Source: Sterolibacterium sp964437515 (lineage in GTDB: Bacteria > Pseudomonadota > Gammaproteobacteria > Burkholderiales > Rhodocyclaceae). Taken from it: a stretch of DNA of 15,843 nucleotides. The notes beneath the pieces were generated by a model that worked only from the letters and a program-made list of their open reading frames with translations, was not told the DNA's origin and made no database searches. How positions within the stretch are numbered: the first letter of the stretch is position 1; every line of letters starts with the position of its first letter. Both the position numbers and the translations under genes were made by a program. Where the stretch lies: NCBI GenBank assembly GCA_964437515.1, contig CAYTHB010000064.1, positions 1 to 15,843 on the forward strand. Direction: 5' to 3'. Shown here piece by piece: positions 12,984 through 15,843 of this stretch.

Positions 12984-14207
12984 TTACGGCAACAAATCAA
13001 ACTCTTCCGTACGCTTCGGTGGGTAAGTTTCCCAGCCACCGCAAGCCGGACAACGCCAGTAGAACTGGCGCGCCTTGAAACCGCAGGCATCGCAGCGATA
13101 ACGGGCAACCCGACGAGTATGGGTATGCAGCACCCCACGCACCAGTTCAAGATCGGGGCGTTGCTCCGGCGTTGCCATCAACAACTGCGCCTCATACAAC
13201 TTGTGCAACCCCAGCAAAGTAGGATTGCGCCGCAGTTCATCACGCACCAGCTGATATGCGGCCTGTGAGCCTGCTGCTTGCAGTTCGGACTGATACACCG
13301 TATCGAGCATGTCCAGCGAAGGGTGCAAATCAAACCAGCCACGCAACAAATACAAACCAGCCGCCTCGCGCCCCTGCTTGCGAAAAGCGTCCAGTAAACG
13401 GGGTGCCACCAAGGACAAATAGGCCGGACTTTGCTGCTCAATGCGTTTCCAGGTCTCGATGGCCGCATCCAGCTGCCCTTCGGCCAATGACACTTCCCCT
13501 TGCAACAGTGTGGCACGCACGCATTTACGGTTTTCTGCCAGAGCGGCCTCAAGCTGGCGATGCGCTTCATCAAACTCGCTGTGCAGCAGGGCAGAAGCCG
13601 CGAGCTCACAATGAAAATTGGCAATTTCCTTCTGCCACATGTGCTCGGCATGTTCGGGCAGACAACGGGCAATGTCGATCGAACGCTGCCACTCCTTCTC
13701 TTGCTGATAAATCTCCAGCAGAAAGCGCAACGCCTCCTCATCACGCGCCGTGCCGCGTAACTTGAGGAAAATATCTTCGGCACGATCGAGCAAGCCAGCC
13801 TTGAGATAATCCTGCCCCAATTCCGAAAGTGCGTGCAACCGCTGCTCATCCGTCAGCTCGCTGTATTGACCCGGGGTGCCCGAGTTGCCATTACCACGTT
13901 CAATCAGGTTTTGATGCACCCGAATGGCACGATCCGTTTCGCCGCGACGACGAAACAGGTTACCCAGCGCAAAGTGTAATTCGATGGTTTCAGGGTCGAC
14001 TCGCGCCGCTTCGATGAAAGCTTCTATTGCCTGATCGTGCTGTTCGTTGAGGAGAAAATTGAGTCCCTTGAAATAGGATCGGGGCAAAGCACGCGACTCA
14101 CGCACCAGATGTTTGATGTCGATACGCGCTGCCACCCAGCCCAGTACAAAAAACAAGGGCAGCACTAGCAGCCACCAGAGCTGTATTTCAAGGCCACCGG
14201 GATTCAT
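12984..14207 (-). CDS. lapB: LapB (YciM) lipopolysaccharide assembly protein
   Basis: A 407-residue inner membrane protein. An N-terminal anchor (about 10-28) is followed by a long series of TPR helices and a C-terminal rubredoxin-like zinc ribbon with C372, C375, C386 and C389 (CDACG and CPACG). In E. coli LapB guides the protease FtsH to LpxC and so limits LPS synthesis; PbgA/YejM antagonises it. The length and the four cysteines match the family. It starts 11 bases after lapA, with no clear ribosome site of its own, so translation is probably coupled to lapA. The following genes make LPS sugar precursors, which suits a role in envelope balance. Confidence 0.95.
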   Translation of the reverse strand: MNPGGLEIQLWWLLVLPLFFVLGWVAARIDIKHLVRESRALPRSYFKGLNFLLNEQHDQAIEAFIEAARVDPETIELHFALGNLFRRRGETDRAIRVHQNLIERGNGNSGTPGQYSELTDEQRLHALSELGQDYLKAGLLDRAEDIFLKLRGTARDEEALRFLLEIYQQEKEWQRSIDIARCLPEHAEHMWQKEIANFHCELAASALLHSEFDEAHRQLEAALAENRKCVRATLLQGEVSLAEGQLDAAIETWKRIEQQSPAYLSLVAPRLLDAFRKQGREAAGLYLLRGWFDLHPSLDMLDTVYQSELQAAGSQAAYQLVRDELRRNPTLLGLHKLYEAQLLMATPEQRPDLELVRGVLHTHTRRVARYRCDACGFKARQFYWRCPACGGWETYPPKRTEEFDLLP

Positions 14208-14218
14208 GATTCATCGAT

Positions 14219-14554
14219 TCAGATCAGATTCAGTGGAGGCGAGATGGCCTCAACATCCTCTGCAGCAGGCGACACTGAAGGGCGCATTTGCTGCGGATAG
14301 GCTTTCAAGGATTGCGCTCGCAACTGTTCCTTAAGACGTGTATTTTCTCGACGCAGCCGGATCAGCGTGGCAAAACTCGTCGTAATGCCCAGCACAACGC
14401 CCGCCACGAAGCTGCCCAGTATCACCAGCGACAAAGGGGATAACCAAAGATTGCCGAAATAAAAGCGTAGTTCGACTAGCCCACTGTTTTTGATGGCCAG
14501 GCCAAACAGGGCGATAAAGACAACGATACGCAACAACCAGACGAGATAACGCAT
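14219..14554 (-). CDS. lapA: LapA (YciS, DUF1049) membrane protein
   Basis: A 111-residue protein with two membrane helices (about 4-22 and 39-60) and a charged helix (RLRRENTRLKEQL) in the cytoplasm, the usual layout of LapA/DUF1049. LapA is encoded with LapB and associates with the LPS assembly machinery; its exact role is less clear than LapB's. The C-terminal 30 residues are Pro/Ser-rich and probably disordered. Only a weak AGG is seen before the ATG. The 177 bases upstream probably carry the promoter. Confidence 0.92.
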   Translation of the reverse strand: MRYLVWLLRIVVFIALFGLAIKNSGLVELRFYFGNLWLSPLSLVILGSFVAGVVLGITTSFATLIRLRRENTRLKEQLRAQSLKAYPQQMRPSVSPAAEDVEAISPPLNLI

Positions 14555-14731
14555 CGGTACCTACGCATAGCGGCTGGTGTCCTTCAGCTTTCGATCAAAA
14601 GACACTCGCCGCCCATGACTAAAACATTTATCACAACATTCATGAACCAACGCGGAACATACAAACCGCCCGCCGTTCACATCCTTATTTCCTGACTTCC
14701 TGACTTCCTGACTTCCTGACTTCCACTACGG
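14555..14731 (-). other. Gap between ihfB and lapA
   Basis: A 177-base gap without a gene. It contains an eight-base tandem repeat next to ihfB and, nearer lapA, a possible mRNA hairpin at 14577-14605 formed by GTGTCTTT and AAGGACAC (eight pairs, one G-U). No T run follows it, so it is more likely a leader structure than a terminator. A lapAB promoter is expected in the AT-rich middle but could not be fixed. Confidence 0.4.
14691..14724 (-). repeat. Four copies of an 8-base tandem repeat
   Basis: CCTGACTT on the plus strand is repeated at 14691, 14699, 14707 and 14715, followed by CC. On the minus strand it reads GGAAGTCA repeats right after ihfB. The copies are perfect, so copy number may vary between strains by slippage. 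Confidence 0.9.
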
Positions 14732-15016
14732 TCATTTGATCTGGTCGACGCGTTCGCGCAATTCCTTGCCAGCTTTGAAGTGAGGCACATGCTTTTCCGG
14801 CACATGCACCTTCTCACCCGACTTGGGATTACGCCCGGTACGCGGCGGCCGGTAGTTGAGCGCGAAACTGCCAAAGCCTCTGATCTCGATACGATCACCG
14901 CGCGCCAAGGCTTCGGTCATCGCATCGAGGATCATTTTCACGGCAAGATCCGCATCCTTGGCAACTAGCTGCGGAAACCGTGCAGCCAGTCGCTCGATCA
15001 GCTCGGACTTTGTCAT
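14732..15016 (-). CDS. ihfB: Integration host factor subunit beta
   Basis: A 94-residue HU/IHF-family DNA-bending protein; with IhfA it bends specific sites in transcription, recombination and replication. It matches E. coli IhfB from the first residues (MTKSELIERLA), with GDRIEIRGFGSF (40-51), the DNA-arm PRTGRNPKSGEKV with the intercalating proline at 64, and PHFKAGKELRERV near the end. It lies 26 bases after rpsA, the usual arrangement in proteobacteria. No strong Shine-Dalgarno is visible before the ATG. Confidence 0.97.
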   Translation of the reverse strand: MTKSELIERLAARFPQLVAKDADLAVKMILDAMTEALARGDRIEIRGFGSFALNYRPPRTGRNPKSGEKVHVPEKHVPHFKAGKELRERVDQIK

Positions 15017-15042
15017 AACAAGCGCGTCGCTTTAAGTGAAAA

Positions 15043-15843
15043 TTATTGCGGCGTTTTCAGCTTGGCCTTGAGCAATGCGCCCAGGCTGGTGGTGCCGGTC
15101 GAGGCGGAACCGCTCTCGGCAGCCAGCTTCTGCATGGCATCGTTCTGCTCGGCCTGATCACGCGCCTTGATCGACAGGCTGATGGCACGCGTCTTGCGAT
15201 CGACGTTGATAATCATCGCTTCGACGGTATCACCTTCCTTGAACAGGGTACGCATATCTTCTACGCGATCACGCGATGCTTCGGAAGCGCGCAGATAGCC
15301 TTCGGTCTCGTTGCCCAGATCAACCACGGCACCGCGCTGATCCACGCTCTTGACCGTACCCTTGACGATGCTGTTCTTGTCTTGGGTGGCAACGAAGTTG
15401 GTGAACGGATCACCTTCCATCTGCTTGACACCCAGCGAGATGCGCTCTTTCTCGACATCAATCGACAGCACGATGGCTTCGACTTCATCGCCCTTCTTGA
15501 AGTTCTGCTTGGCTTCTTCGCCGCTGGCCGACCACGACAGATCCGACAGATGCACCAGACCATCGATACCGCCTGGCAAACCAATGAAGATGCCGAAATC
15601 GGTGATCGACTTGATCGCGCCCTTCACCTTGTCGCCCTTCTTGTGGTTCATCGCGAAATCGTCCCACGGATTCGACTGGCACTGCTTCATGCCCAGCGAG
15701 ATACGACGGCGCTCTTCGTCGATTTCGAGAATCATGACTTCAACTTCGTCGCCCAGTTGAACCACCTTGGACGGATGAATGTTCTTGTTGGTCCAGTCCA
15801 TTTCGGAGACGTGCACCAGACCTTCGATGCCCTGCTCGACTTC
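15043..15843 (-). CDS. rpsA: 30S ribosomal protein S1, C-terminal part (5' end outside the window)
   Basis: The frame is open to the window edge and gives the last 266 residues of ribosomal protein S1, which holds mRNA on the 30S subunit. It contains the end of one S1 RNA-binding repeat (EGLVHVSEMDW, then DEERRRISLGMKQ), a full repeat (KGAIKSITDFGIFIGLPGGI to EKERISLGVKQ) and the last repeat (KGTVKSVDQRGAVVDLG to RKTRAISLSIKA), followed by a flexible Ser/Thr/Ala tail ending LKAKLKTPQ. The real start is beyond position 15843. It is followed directly by ihfB. Confidence 0.97.
   Translation of the reverse strand, partial: EVEQGIEGLVHVSEMDWTNKNIHPSKVVQLGDEVEVMILEIDEERRRISLGMKQCQSNPWDDFAMNHKKGDKVKGAIKSITDFGIFIGLPGGIDGLVHLSDLSWSASGEEAKQNFKKGDEVEAIVLSIDVEKERISLGVKQMEGDPFTNFVATQDKNSIVKGTVKSVDQRGAVVDLGNETEGYLRASEASRDRVEDMRTLFKEGDTVEAMIINVDRKTRAISLSIKARDQAEQNDAMQKLAAESGSASTGTTSLGALLKAKLKTPQ

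Noticed and set aside
12941..12984. Rho-independent terminator after lapB
   Set aside because: The hairpin at 12972-12984 has five base pairs and the T run is more than 20 bases further on, so the shape is wrong.

Overview
The window looks like a betaproteobacterial chromosome, probably Nitrosomonadales-like. The evidence is the minus-strand core order rpsA, ihfB, lapA, lapB, ugd, hldA (rfaE1), hldD, comEA, cysM, a separate heptose kinase instead of a fused HldE, and moderately high GC. No rRNA, tRNA, complete insertion sequence, phage or CRISPR array was seen. The species cannot be named from this sequence.

Left block (1-3466, plus strand): the 3' end of a type IV pilus operon that enters from outside the window. 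It holds the tail of an unknown gene, a PilT/TraJ-class ATPase, a PilM-like membrane protein and a 617-residue PilV-type pilus tip adhesin with a type IVb-style prepilin leader and the N-terminal region typical of shufflon adhesins. The first three are joined by overlapping stop/start codons. No recombinase or inverted adhesin cassettes follow the adhesin, so its C-terminus appears fixed here. The 3' half of the gene is richer in A+T and contains a 14-bp-stem palindrome.

Middle block (3492-7840, minus strand): a compact operon in the order ydbH, ynbE, ydbL, PolB-like 3'-5' exonuclease, alpha/beta hydrolase. The first three form the known YdbH-YnbE-YdbL system for lipid transport between the inner and outer membranes. 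The exonuclease and hydrolase are close behind them, with an ATGA overlap and a 17-nt gap respectively.

Between ydbH and cysM (7841-8308) there is no gene. It holds two 46-bp, double-hairpin, REP-like arms in inverted orientation, enclosing five 48-bp tandem units that are diverged relatives of the arm. The inner edge of this element abuts the ydbH ribosome binding site.

Right block (8309-15843, minus strand): housekeeping and envelope genes. IHF-beta and ribosomal protein S1 are followed by LapA/LapB (control of LpxC turnover and LPS assembly), Ugd (UDP-glucuronate), HldA and HldD (ADP-heptose for LPS core), a periplasmic ComEA-like DNA-binding protein and CysM. The reading frame, Shine-Dalgarno position and alignment to E. 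coli CysM all point to a non-canonical ATC start codon for cysM at 9205.
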